Part shown: positions 23,601 through 34,774 of the stretch, piece after piece
Numbering within the stretch: the stretch's first letter is position 1
How the letters are laid out: each line of letters opens with the position of its first letter
NCBI RefSeq assembly: GCF_029633865.1
Contig: NC_079213.1
Location: 99,038,845 to 99,102,844, forward strand
Direction: 5' to 3'
Origin: Lampris incognitus
Taxonomy: Eukaryota; Chordata; Actinopteri; Lampriformes; Lampridae
DNA: 64,000 nt
Made by a program: the position numbers and the translations under genes
Notes under the pieces: model-generated
Databases searched by the model: none
Told to the model about the DNA's origin: nothing
What the model saw: only the letters and a program-made list of their open reading frames with translations

Positions 23601-23628
23601 CTTCAGGATGCTTGCTTTGCCTCGGTGA
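14684..23628 (+). CDS. Cytochrome P450 family 2 (CYP2J2-like), gene A, complete
   Basis: Nine exons: 14684-14866, 19709-19871, 20284-20433, 21443-21603, 21885-22061, 22556-22697, 22804-22991, 23090-23231 and 23453-23628. They sum to 1,482 nt (493 aa plus stop). Exons 2-8 have the standard CYP2 lengths and phases. Residues 12-30 form the ER anchor, followed by the hinge [16 protein letters not shown]. The I-helix AGTESS is at 302-307, K-helix ETQR at 359-362, PERF-type PDKFNPEHF follows, and the heme loop FSAGKRVCLG has the ligand Cys440. The family uses NADPH-P450 reductase to oxidise lipids or xenobiotics at the ER. The substrate cannot be told from sequence. The ATG at 14684 is chosen because it places the anchor at the N-terminus; an upstream in-frame GTG is not needed. 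Intron 3 has a GC donor, and the exon 6 acceptor has a poor pyrimidine tract. It looks functional. Subfamily (CYP2AD/2N/2P/2V-type) is unresolved. Confidence 0.93.
14925..15066 (+). repeat. tRNA-like SINE, family S3
   Basis: Contains 'tagccgaacggttagtaatg' (A-box-like), 'tatcgaatctcc' (B-box-like) and the shared flanks 'agacacgttagtccct' and 'aagaaaataaccggtta'. Lies in intron 1 of CYP2 gene A. Confidence 0.55.
15195..15745 (+). repeat. LINE/SINE 3' end with 'gacttgact' tail
   Basis: Starts with 'ggcaaggcaagccaagttca' and ends 'gctatacaaataaaaatgac'. The segment 'gatgcgagggtctaaggaca' is a very common fish retroelement tail. T-runs at 15388-15407, 15430-15442 and 15602-15623 are internal. 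Confidence 0.55.
15746..16470. other. Unannotated intronic DNA
   Basis: No supported feature; a 17-bp unit 'gaattataatg' is repeated near 16250. Part of intron 1 of CYP2 gene A. Confidence 0.35.
16475..18995 (-). mobile_element. Degenerate element with long direct end repeats (LTR-like fossil, family unresolved)
   Basis: 16475-16800 and 18565-18900 are similar in the same orientation (shared 'atgaagcttacaaca', 'caaggtacaaa', 'ggagccaatcagggaatg'). They enclose a GC-rich interior with repeated 'ggctggtggctag' units and a later RTE LINE insertion at 17200-18170. The right edge reads TGTCATAG in reverse. No protein domain is recognisable, so the LTR reading is tentative. It is much older than the RTE insertion. 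Confidence 0.35.
17200..18170 (-). mobile_element. RTE-clade LINE, 3' part
   Basis: Minus-strand fragments read [55 protein letters not shown], then [16 protein letters not shown] and [20 protein letters not shown]. These are the C-terminal part of an RTE-type reverse transcriptase protein. Several frame breaks occur. The tail 'tactactacttttggctgct' is at the 17,200 side. The same family recurs at 20605, 26605 and 30300. Confidence 0.8.
19005..19600 (-). mobile_element. L1-clade LINE, C-terminal fragment
   Basis: Minus-strand sequence reads [70 protein letters not shown] and WQPLSSYFG. This matches the C-terminal, zinc-knuckle-like end of fish L1 ORF2. It is 5'-truncated and frame-broken, in intron 1 of CYP2 gene A. 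Confidence 0.7.
20605..21270 (-). mobile_element. RTE-clade LINE, 3' part
   Basis: Minus-strand fragments [39 protein letters not shown] and [20 protein letters not shown] match the copy at 17200. Its (ACT)n end starts at 20613 in this orientation. It lies in intron 3 of CYP2 gene A and has frame breaks. Confidence 0.8.
22198..22555. other. Intron 5 of CYP2 gene A
   Basis: No exon or repeat recognised in this part. The acceptor side is AT-rich with a weak pyrimidine tract before the exon-6 AGG codon. Confidence 0.4.
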
Positions 23629-24091
23629 CTTCCAACCCTATCCGCTTTCAGTCCAAACTAGAAGTTCATACAGAGTCTTCTGTGAAACAGGACAAACTAC
23701 TATATTGATAACACTTACTGAACAAAAAGGTTTACTGTGCAGTTTAACTGAATGCAAAGCAAAATTCACTTCGCTTTCCTCGCAGTGGTTTGATCAAAAA
23801 ATTAACAGACGAATTTCTTGCCATGTCACGGCTAGCATTTTTGATTACAGTGATGCTATTAGCAAGTTTGCTAGACCCAATAGACGACAGCTACGTTATA
23901 GTGATGGGAATTCCAGCTCTTTTTAGTGAGCCAGGTCATTTGGCTCAGCTCAACAATAAGACCCAAATGATGCATGACAAATAATGTAAAAACATCAAAC
24001 ACTATTATATATATGTGTATTGAACGTTTTATGTATATTGAACTATGTTTTGTATGTTGGCGACCAGCGTAATGTACAAGTCTGACCATGC

Positions 24092-24543
24092 TGGGCTTTT
24101 TTTCTTTTTTTTTGGATTTCCCCCTTTTCTCCACAATTGTATCCTACCAATTACCCCATTCTTCCGAGCCATCCTGGTCGCTGTTCCACCCCCTCTGCCA
24201 ATCCGGGGAGGGCTGCAGACTACCACATGCCTCCTCCGATACATGTAGAGTCACCAGCCGCTTCTTTTCACCTGACAGTGAGGAGTTTCACCAGGGGGAC
24301 GTAGCGCGTGGGAGGATCACGCTATTCCCCCCCAAGTTACCCCCCCGAACAGGTGCCCTGACTGACCAGAGGAGGCACTAGTGCAGCGACCAGGACACAT
24401 ACCCACATCCGGCTTCCCACCCGCAGACACGGCCAACTGTGTCTCTAGGGATACCCGACCAAGCCGGAGGTAACATGGGACTCGAACCGGCGATCGCCGT
24501 GTTGGTAGGCAATGGAATAGACCGTCACGCTATCTGGACACCC
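24092..24543 (-). repeat. tRNA-derived SINE, family S1 (full copy)
   Basis: Reverse copy with tail 'ttttctccacaattgtatcc', conserved 'gggctgcagactaccacatg' and head 'ctcgaaccggcgatc'. It lies about 460 bp past the stop of CYP2 gene A. ATTAAA (about 24643) and AATAAA (about 24748) follow it, so it may be within the 3' UTR if no earlier signal is used. Confidence 0.8.
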
Positions 24544-25146
24544 CCACCATGCTGGGCTTTTAATGTTGTTACCAAAGTGAGACGCTTCTGGATCATATTT
24601 AACAAATATGTTATAGGATCATCCTATTATTCAGTCTTGTATTAAATTTACAAAGAAAAAAATGAATCGCCGGTCATAAATTTCACTTCATATTCAGTTA
24701 AAACACACCTTAAGGGTGTTATCACAAACGGTGTAAATAATTTTCAAATAAACCTATGCCTTAATATTTGAACGATTATCTTTTGCTGTCATTGACACCA
24801 TTATAGTAATGACACTAAACTGAAAGTAATGATATTGATTTTGATACCATAAATCCATCTGTATGATACTGCTGATTAAGTGCATAGTGCCTTAAGTGCT
24901 CTATAAGAGCATTCACTTTTTGTTGTTTTGTAAATCAGTACTTGTGCTTGAAACTGTGTCAAATTCAGTAAGTTGTTGCATTGAACTTTGACATGTAACA
25001 ATGTGATAAATGTACTGTGAACTCTGTATACACCAGTGATGACAGATATCTAAGAGGCATGGCCAGTTCAGGCACACTACATGACTTGGCAAATTGTGTT
25101 GTTTGTCACATGTTGCCGTTCCCCTCTCTCTTCCCTGTCTTATCCT
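24544..25146. other. 3' flank of CYP2 gene A
   Basis: AT-rich; contains the two candidate poly(A) signals noted for the preceding SINE. Nothing else is recognised. Confidence 0.35.
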
Positions 25147-26604
25147 CAGTGCCGGATTTAGATGAAGGGAGGCCCTAAGCTATCCCACTTGTGAGGCCCC
25201 TCCCAATCCCCCATCCTCATGACTAGAGAAAGATGGAAGAGTGTTTTAAACAAAACTGAGTAAAGCCAAGGATGATGACAGCTGTTTAAAATTCCTCAAT
25301 TCACAATTCCTCCTCTAAAGGACACAAGATGTTATTTTTAAATACTGTAGGGATTGAAAAAAAATGCATAAATTTTCAAATTAACACTGTGAAAAACTGT
25401 TGCAATAACTGAACTTTGTAAATATTTTGTGGCATAAACAGGAATTTTTGGGAAGATGAAATTGTAAGTTTACTGTTATATTCTTAAAAAAAGAAAAACC
25501 TTGAGTTTAAAATGTAATCACCTGGGAAATGTTAGTAAAATGATCATAACTACCTGACAAGTGACAATGTGATACTTTTAGATCCTACTTTATGTTGTCA
25601 TTATCGGTTTTAAAATGCATATTAAGAAATAAAAAAACTACAATCATCAAATACACTAAGACTAAAAAAGTTTTTTTCCAGCCTTCCTCATAGCAAAATC
25701 ACTCAAAAGTTCAACAAAATTTGTTCGTCTAAGTTTGTCATGTTCAATGCACAGAATGCTCAGTGCAGACAATCTCTCTTGAGACATTGTGGCCCTTAAC
25801 TAATTTTTAATTCTTTTGAGTTGTGAAAAAGACCTCTCTCCTGAGCAGTTAGTAACCATTAAGCTAAGAAATAGCCGCAATATTGCTTCCACATTAGGGA
25901 AGGTCATCTGAATTTTTTTCCTTGTATATAATTTGATAAAGGTCTGTATGAGACAGAGTGCTCTTCTGTAGGCCTGTGGCTTTGTCTCATGTACATGTGA
26001 AAGTGCAAAAGCTCATCAGTAAATTTCAGGTCAACATCTTCTGGGTATGCCTCCAGCAACAGTTCAACACCTTGCTGAATGTCTTGCTTAGATGCTGTCA
26101 GATTAGCAAAAAGGAAAACATTTGTGCAACATAACTGTACACAGTAGCTCTTCTTCTTAGATTGGCTTCAAGTACATCTAGTATAGGAATAAAGGATTTT
26201 ATCCTAAACGTATTTCTTGAAGAGAGTTCAGGACCAAGTGCACTTCCGTTATTTCCTTGCTGTTTCCTTACGCTTTGTCTCCTTGTGATAGTTCTGTAGT
26301 TAACATTTGGCAAGGTGGCTTTTGCTTGTTGCTCAAGCTTATCAAAATCTCCTCTAATTTTGCTTTTAAAAAAAATCCTGAAGTGAACTGTACAAACTTA
26401 CACAAGTACTCAATAGCAGTTCTGATTTCTGAATGGCTTTGCTGACCTTGTGAACAAGACCTAGCACACGGGTCCAGAAATGCAACATAAACAAAAATTC
26501 CAGTTCTTCCATTTTCTGCAAAAGATTGTTAGCTTGAAGCCTGGTATCACCCTTCCCATAACATCAGAGTACAAATGACTGAGGGGATCAGTGATAGCAC
26601 TGTC

Positions 26605-29600
26605 TACTACTACTTCCGGCTGCTCCCGTTAGGGGTCACCACAGCGGATTGTCCATTTCCATTTCTTCCTGTCCTCTGCATCTTACTCTGTCACACCAGC
26701 CACCTGCACCTGCAGACAGCCACCTGCAGACAGCGACCTCGACCTCTAATAGTGAAGTTTTTAAGAATTAAGGACAGGGACACAATTCTGAGCAAAGCAA
26801 AAATGCTGAAAGGATCTAACATTTTTATAAATGAGGACTATCCCGATTCTGTTCGCCAGAAGACAAAGGAGCTGCTGCCTAAAATGAAAGCTGCCAGAGA
26901 AAGAGGGGACATTGCATTTCTAAGGTATGACAAACTCATTAATCACAAACGGCATTAAGGAAGAAGGAACTCAGAACCCACAACAAGGACAATATGCACA
27001 AACATACAATATGTAACAGTAAAGATATGGTAGAAAATACATTTTATATCTCATGTCTATTGCTACTCTACGTCCAAAAAACAGTCTGAAAATTGCTCAT
27101 CTGAATATTTGTAGCTTGAGGAACAAATTGAATGAAATTGCTGATCTGTTGTTTTCAAACACAATTCATATACTTGCTCTTTCTGAAACACATTTGGATG
27201 AGACATTTGATGATGATGCTCTGACCATACCAGGATATAATCTATACAGAAAGGACAAAAATATGCGTGGAGATGGAGTTGCCTGTTATGTTCAAAATCA
27301 TATTCCAGTGAAAGTTACGGAGGACATTATGTGCAAGGAAATTGAGGTATTGTGGCTTCAGGTTAACGTGCCCCATATTAAATCAATTTTATTGGGCTGC
27401 TGTTACAGGCCACCAAGCTCAAATCATTATTATTTAGATGTTATAGGCGAGAATCTAGATAAGGTATGTGAATTGAACATGGAAGTTGTTTTTACAGGAG
27501 ATTTAAATATCGACTGGCTATCACACATATGTCCCTTAAAACAATTGATCACCACAACTGAGGCATGTTGTTTGAAACAAATGGTAACACAACCTACTAG
27601 ATTAAACATTAACAATAGGGGTATCAACATCTTGTATTGATCATATTTTTTTGAGTGAAAAGGATTTCTACACCAAGGCAGTATCAGTTCCAATAGGTTG
27701 TAGCGATCACAATGTAGTAGTGATTGCCAGGAAAAGTAAAGTACCCAAAGCTAAACCAAAAGTTGTGTACAAAAGGTCATACAGGAGGTTCTTTCAGGAA
27801 GCCTTCCTGGAAGATGTTAGTAACATATGTTGGTCAACCATTTATGATGAAAAGGAACCAGATGGAGCACTAGAAGTCTTTCTTAAAAAGTTTCAACTAG
27901 TCATGGACAAGCATGCACCAGTTAGAAAACTGACGGTGAGAACTCATAGAGTACCATGGGTTGACAAGGAGTTAAAGGACCACATGTCTCTGAGGGATAA
28001 GGCAAAGGAAATGGAACAGAAAAGAGGTAGTATAATTGACAGACAGAAATACTGTAAATTAAGGAATTATGTTACAAAGCTCAACCAAAAGAAAAAGAAA
28101 CAATATTATGCTCTACCGTTAAGCAGAACAAGGAATGATGGGAAAAGGCTTTGGAGTACACTGAACAGTATAATGGGACGAAACTCATCTTTACAACCAA
28201 CCTATATTGATTGCAGCGGTACCTTTATTACTAAACCCAAAGAAATTGCAAATTATTTGAATGACCATTTTAAAAGCAAGGTATATGAATTAAGGAAAGA
28301 CTTATCACATGGGACAGATAATAATTTATCCATTTATAACATTAAAAAATATATGAGAGATAAACCATGTCATTTTGAGTTTAATGAACTAAATACAGAA
28401 ACGGCTGAAAAATTAATTAAGTTAACATGTAATGACAAACAACCAGGAATTGATAATATAGATGATAAACTGATTCGAATAGCTGTTAATTACATTGCAC
28501 ACCCCATCTGTCACATAATGATTACCAGCTTGAAACAATCTATCTTTCCACAAGCTTGGAAGGAAGCAAAAGTCATACCATTGCCCAAAGATAAGAAAAC
28601 ATCATTTAGTGGCCATAACAGCTGCCCCATAAGCTTGCTATCAGCTATAAGTAAGATCTTTGAGAAGGCAATTTTTGATCAAATACAAGAATACTTCTCA
28701 GCAAATAATCTGATAACAGATTTCCAGCATGCCTATAGAAAGGGACATTCTACGTACAGCTCTAGCCCAAATGACAGATGACTGGTACAAAGATTTGGAC
28801 AGCAAAATGATCTGTGGTGCAGTCCTATTAGATTTTACAGCAGCATTTGATATAATTGACCACAAGCTCCTTCTTGAAAAGCTGGAGTCATATGGTTTTA
28901 GACCATCTGCAATGGCCTGGATGGAAAGTTATTTGACGCATAGATCACAGAGACTCTTCTTTAACGGAGATTACTCAGATAGAGTATCTATAGAGTGTGG
29001 AATTCCTCAAGGAAGCTGCCTAGGTCCACTTATGTACTCCATTTTTACAAATGATTTACCCCTCGTACTAAAAGATGCTAAATTAACGATGTATGCAGAT
29101 GACACTACAGTGTCATCAGCAACAACACCTGCTGAGTTAAATGTCATCTTGAATAGGGAGCTAGATATAATCTGGAAATGGGTCTTTGAAAACAAAGTCA
29201 TACTTAATGCAACTAAAATGAAAAGTATTATATTTGGTTCCAATCATTCTCCTAGGAAAGAGCCAGAGCTAAAACTCTTTATAAATAAAACACCAATCCA
29301 ACAAGTAAAGGAAACTAAGCTCCTGGGCATCATTCTTGATAATAAGCTGTCCTGGTCAAAACACATTGACACTGTTGTAAACAGAATGGGTAAGGCATTG
29401 GCAGTGGTAAGGCGATGCAGACAATACCTTACACCAGAATTGACTATAATGGTAATAAACACTATTGTTCTCTCACAGCTTGACTATTGCCAAATAATAT
29501 GGGCGAATGCCCATATTATTTGGCAATTATTTGAAAAAAGATTTAAGCAAACTCCAGTTGCTACAGAACAAGGCGGTGCGCCTTGCTCTCCAATGTCCAT

Positions 29601-29975
29601 ACAATACGAACATCAACAGCATGCACTTCTATCTACAATGGTTAAAAGTTGAGGACAGAATGAATGCTGCACTTCTATCTTCAATATGGAAGGTTTTACA
29701 ATACAAAACTCCATTATATCAGTACAATCAGTTAAAACACAATTCAGAATCATTTACATATGCCACTAGACAGGCAACAGAAGGCCGGTTTTCACTTCCT
29801 AAGCCAAACACTAATTTTCTGAAGCGTCCAGTAGAATACAGATCAATGAAAGCATGGAATTCCTTACCACTGCCAATGACTAAACTGACACAGAAATCAA
29901 TATTTAAAAAGCAGATAAAGAAACACCTTGGAATGTTATATTTGTAGGATGTAAAATACATGGTCATACGTACAC

Positions 29976-30015
<40 letters not shown>

Positions 30016-30440
30016 ATATAGGGTAAGGTGTGATTCGAACTGAATTCTATAGCCTGGATGGTTTCAACAGTTTGTACATTGGAATGATTTATGTATGTCT
30101 CTTTGCTGTTGGATGATGACTTATGTGTACTGTAAAGTTTAATGTATGTTTTTGCTATTTCTGTTTGGTTTTTTTTTTTTGTTTTTCTCTGTCTTGTTTT
30201 GAATGTATGTATTAAATGTATTGTTTTTATGTGGACACCAGTAAGACTAGCGGTGTTTTAGGGCACAGCTAATGGGGATCCTGATAAATAAACTAAAACT
30301 AAACTGTATGTCCTCCCTCACCCTTCAGCTCCATCCATATTCAGCATCCTTCTCCCAATATACCCAGCATCTCTCCTCCACACATGTCCAAGCCATGTCA
30401 ATCTTGCCCCTCTTGCTTTGTCTCCAAACTATCCAAAATA
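26605..30440 (-). mobile_element. RTE LINE fragment split by another LINE
   Basis: 26605-26712 matches the RTE 3' end ('ctactacttccggctgctcc', 'tttcttcctgtcctctgcat'). The family's next segment, normally contiguous ('tgcatgtcctccctcacc'), resumes at about 30303 and runs to 30440. The sequence between is the inserted jockey-type LINE. Confidence 0.7.
26715..30305 (+). mobile_element. Near full-length jockey-superfamily LINE (CR1/L2/Rex-like)
   Basis: The ORF1 C-terminus (26,750-26,958) reads VKFLRIKDRDTILSKAKML and KELLPKMKAARERGDIAFLR. ORF2 starts at about 27053. The AP endonuclease has LNICSLRNKLNE, LSETHLDETF, TGDLNIDW and GCSDHNVVVIA. The reverse transcriptase has KQPGIDNIDDKLI, LLDFTAAFDIIDHKLL, CGIPQGSCLGPLMYSIF and MYADDTT, and a C-terminal domain ends at 29947 (KKHLGMLYL). 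About three frame breaks are seen: near 27,640, near 28,750, and a 17-19-bp templated insertion at 29,509. The 3' UTR has CA repeats (29981-30012) and a 'aaactaaaactaaact' tail. It has the longest open ORF2 of any LINE here, so it is relatively young. Confidence 0.85.
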
Positions 30441-32261
30441 GCTTCTGTGGCTCTTGCATGTGCCTCCCACGTAGTGTCTGACAAATATTTAGGCACTTTT
30501 GACTGAGATTGCAAAAATGATTTCAGAATTGCCCATCTCTTTGTGGAGGATGAAAAGAAGGTATACAAATGTATACCTTCTTTTCATTGATAATACCAAA
30601 ACAGTTCACTGGATCAAGGCAGCAATCAACAGCCACCAAATTTAAAGAGTGACCAGCGCATGAAATAAATCTTGCAAATTTGTTTTTTTTTTTTGATGAT
30701 TTTTTGCTGCATACCATTGTACCTACCAGCCATGTTGGCATTATTGTTGTAAGACTGCCCTCAGCATTTTCTAAAGTCAATTTCAAACTCAGTAGTGAGA
30801 TAGTTAAACACTAAGTCAGCCATGCTTTCTCCTGTGTGGTCTTTTTGCTCAAGGAAAGTTAAAAAATCTCTCACTTGGCAAACCGTTTTCAGGTGATAGA
30901 TATCTGATAATTAAAGTCAACTGATCAGTATGTGAAATGTCAGGGGTGGAATCTACTGACAAGCTGAAATATCCAGCCTTTTTCACATCAGCCAGAATTG
31001 CGCCCTTAACTTTTTTCTTTTGCCATAAGTCAAATCATTTTCTCACATACAGTTTTTGACAAATAAGAGGGATTTCCTGATCCAGAATTTCCATACCAAT
31101 TGATATGAGCCAGTAAAAATGGATCAAATTTTGCTACTAGTTCTAAAAGACCAAGATAATTGCCATTATTTGGAGATCCAAATTGTTCATTGTCTCCTCT
31201 GAATGGTAAGCCTCATTCTGCAAGAGTCCATATTACAGCAATAATGTTCTGCATGACATGCCGCCAGTACTGCTGTTCTGCTTTTATTTGTTCTTCTAGC
31301 TTTGAAGTTCATGTTTGTCCTCTCTTCCATGTTAGGTCAACATGGCATTCCTGTGCTTCTCTGAGTTTTCATAAGTTTGGATAAGATAGGAGTTTTGCCA
31401 ATCATCAAACCCTTCAGAAGCTAAAGCTGTAGCAGAAGATGCAAGGTTTGGAAAGAGTTTACAAACAAAGCAATATATCCGGCCTTTTGAAGGAGAATAC
31501 ACAAGCCACTCTCGGCTATATGTTTCCCCATTGACTTTTGTTGAACAAAAAAGAGCTTTTGTGCAAAACCTGGACTGTTTTTTGTACACTCACTTTGAAT
31601 TTGAAAATGGTCCACAATGATGCTGAACTTGAGAGGCGCCCCTCTCTATCCAATAGGATGCTTCCTCGTGATAATTCTGTCCACAAACCAACATCTGTTA
31701 CAGTAGATCTATGTTTGGCATCATCTGCATCTGGAATACCTTGAACTTGGCCTATCTTACCAGGTGTGAGCTGAAAATTCTGACAATCCACATTATTTCC
31801 TTGTGGAGCTTTAACCTCTCCCTGTCCAGTAAATGACTCTTGAATTAGTATTATATTTTCATTTTGAGCTGGCATCATGGCTGCTTCCTCATAATCAGCC
31901 TCCTGTTCCATGTCCTGCTTCGCTATTTCTGTTTTTGGGAGGTTTTCTTCTGGTTGAATGTTAGTAGTTGGCTGGATAGCTCCACCACACTGATTTCCTT
32001 GTATTAGTAACAATGTATGTGCTTCACCGCACTTGTTGCTTCTGTCAGTCGCTGAGGCAAGAAAGCAGTGATTGGTCTCAACTTCTTTACCATATCATTT
32101 TCAAGTCTCTTTCTCTTGCGCTTGCTAGCACTACTTTCAAATCTTTTACTCATGCTCAGATTAGAATCTGAAAATAAAAAGTAAAATTAATCTTCAGCAG
32201 TTATTAGAAAGGGAAACATGAAGGAGTGCTCTCGCAAAATGGGGTCCACTTCTGTGAAGAA

Positions 32262-33735
32262 AAAAAAATCAAAATATAGCTGCAAGTGGCGATTAACGGG
32301 GTCCAAGCAGTATTGCAGCTGCCTACCAACCAACATAATTTCACAGTCTACATGGCTTCTATGTGCCACAAAGGTTAAGCCTGTCAAGTTTCATGAAGAT
32401 CAGCTAGCAAATATTAGCTACTGAATTTTGACTGGCTGTTTGGCAGCCACTTTGGTAATCCAGTCAATCGGCACTTTAGGCCCTGTAGCCAAATGGTTCC
32501 AAGTATAATATCCCAAATTTCAGATTTTTAGCTAAGCAGTTTTTGAGATATTGACATGTGTCAGTTATAGCGCCCCCTATGGACGAAATTTCACAAAATT
32601 TGGGATGCTTCCAAAGAATGTTGTGATTGTGCATGACAAGTTTTGTTAAGTTTGGACAATCACATCACTAGATATAGGCAATAAAATCACTATGGGCCAC
32701 ACCTTAAATTCTGATTGACATGTTATTTCGAAATGGAATGACATATCAAAATTCTTTCGACAACTTTTTAATCAGCACTGTCTGGAGATGACGCATACCA
32801 AATTTCATGCGAATCGGATGAACAGCCTCAGACTAGTTCACTTTTGGTTTTTTGCAAATGGCAGGACAATTGGGCAGGCAGAAATTGGCGGGAATGGGTG
32901 CGTTAGATTCGGGAGGGTTGATGCTAGATCCAATAGGGTGTAGGCACGGAAGTAGACGTGATTGGTTGTTGCATCTGCCAATAGACGGCGCGGAACCTAG
33001 AAGCGCACCGACTGCCAGACCGACAGAGCAATGTTGGGGCGAATTGAGTTAACGTTAATTAGCTAGTTTAGTTTAGGAACAATGGGAAACAGTAGATTGA
33101 CGTTAGACGCAGCTCGGGCCTTCGGCCCACACGCACATTCGCTCATACCCTGCGCCTGTGGCCTCGCTCCTTAGACGCAGCTCGGGCCTTCGGCCCTCGC
33201 ACCTTTACTAACCAACTCTATGTCAACGTGGATTGTAAAAACACACAGTGTAATGCTGGCTAGCAACATAAACCGTGATGTCATATGTAGTCGAAGGACC
33301 CCCGAGTCGATGTTTCAGTGCGCTTCGAGGCTCCACGCCGTCTACTGGCCGACGCAACAGCCACTCACGGCTACTTCCATGCCTACACCCCGTTGGATCT
33401 AGCAGCAACCATTCATGAGCTTCCAAGGAATTAGAGGAAAAAAATAATTTCTCAAAAATTCCATACAGAGCCCGAGATATGGCCCAAACCGTGAATGTGC
33501 CTATTGTAGTGTGTCGAGGTAATATCTCTTCTGTAAGATCGTTAACAGGTCTGGAACCTACCTACCAAGTTTGAAGTCTGTGCAACGTATAGTTTTTGCT
33601 GCCCAGACACTTTTAGGGGAGAAGTTTGCGGAAACAACAACAATAATAATAACAATAACAATAATAATAATAATAATCCTTAGAAAAACAATAGGGTTCC
33701 GTATCTATTGTTGCTTGGACCCCTAAAAATGAACT
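32262..33735. repeat. Unclassified dispersed repeat, internal inverted duplication
   Basis: Bounded by 'atagctgcaagtggcgatta' at 32276 and an AAT microsatellite (33630-33678) plus 'cttggacccctaa'. It has the 'atagcgccccctatgg' phrase common in fish noncoding repeats. 32905-33025 is repeated in inverse at 33305-33415, and 'agctcgggccttcggccc' occurs twice (33109 and 33180). No protein is encoded. Confidence 0.5.
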
Positions 33736-34220
33736 TTTTTTCTGTATAATATTTGGGCAACTTTTTCTTAAAGAATTGTTTCTTATTGACAATTATTTTG
33801 CAAAATCTGAATCAAATCTGCTTCCAAAAACCGTTTACAAAACGAGTATGCTTTTTCCTATCGTTAACAAAGATGCTATTAATCAGCGTAGTTTTGCTTA
33901 CCTGAGTGATGAAAACGGCAACGTCCTCTGCAGATACTTGCACAGTTGTGTTTTCAACTTATCTATCTCACTGCTTTCCTGGAAGGACAAAATCAATACA
34001 GAAATCAATGCTAGTGTTGAGTTATCAGCTTAAGAGTATTATTCTGAAATGGAATGCAAGGAAAATTACTGAAGGGCTGTTTAGAGACTACAGTGCGTTA
34101 TGAGCATGTGTAAGAAAGGCCTATGACAGCGTCAAAAATATTATACACCTTGCCAGAGGCCCCCTAGATTTTGAGGCCCTAGGCTTCAGCCTGCCAAGCC
34201 TATAGGTAAATCTAGCACTG

Positions 34221-34770
34221 CCGTCTGCCATAAATCTGATTTATTACTACGACCAAAAGCAGTCCTCTTAAGTATTCATAAAAGGTTTGTATGTCTTGAG
34301 AAAATAAGCTGTTTGTAACCAAATGGTACACGAATTCGATAAATCAAATACACAGAAGATCTTTTTGGACCTTTGGACCTTTTGGTCTACGAATGATGTC
34401 GAATTTCAATCAAAACTTTCTAAACTTCAGAGCTGACTTGGTGGAAACATCTCGTAGACTCCCGTTCATTCTGGTGTGTGTCGTGTTGTCTACTGTTATC
34501 TGCTGGTGACACAAGATATCGTCAATATGCTCCATAATCACAATTAGCAGGTGTAGGCCTGGATACCAAGGCCTTGAACATGATAATACACACTGGGGGA
34601 TGTATCGACCCAACATTCACATGTGATTAAATGGTTCCCCCAATATTATGGCGAATGTTTGCATTTGTGTTTTTATATTCTACAGCAACCAGCCACAGGT
34701 CATGGTCCAAAACAGTCAGTCATTTATTATAAAGGTAGGCAAATCCTAAATGATTATATAAATCTAGCCT
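34221..34770. other. Unannotated intergenic DNA
   Basis: No supported gene or repeat. Confidence 0.35.
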
Positions 34771-34774
34771 TGAT

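Larger units (their letters stand above)
25147..34220 (-). mobile_element. hAT superfamily DNA transposon (ZMYM/TTF zinc-finger type), with nested inserts
   Basis: Ends are CAGTGCCGGATTTA at 25147 and TAAATCTAGCACTG at 34207-34220, inverted with two mismatches. The transposase runs on minus. An acidic N-terminus with GIPDADDAKHRSTVTDVGLW is followed by SREWLVYSPSKGRIYCFVCK, LFPNLASSATALASEGFDDW and ENSEKHRNAML (31,330-32,010). The C-terminal hAT dimerisation region reads LMVTNCSGERSFSQLKRIKN and RLSALSILCIEHDKLR (25,690-25,900), plus GSALGPELSSRNTFRIKSF (26,100-26,310). Many stops and shifts are present. No matching 8-bp target duplication is visible. Inside it are an RTE piece (26605-30440) that holds a LINE, and an unclassified repeat (32262-33735). 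Confidence 0.8.

Noticed and set aside
25147-34220. ZMYM1-like host gene on minus
   Set aside because: TIR-like ends, hAT dimerisation domain and heavy decay identify a hAT transposon rather than a domesticated gene.
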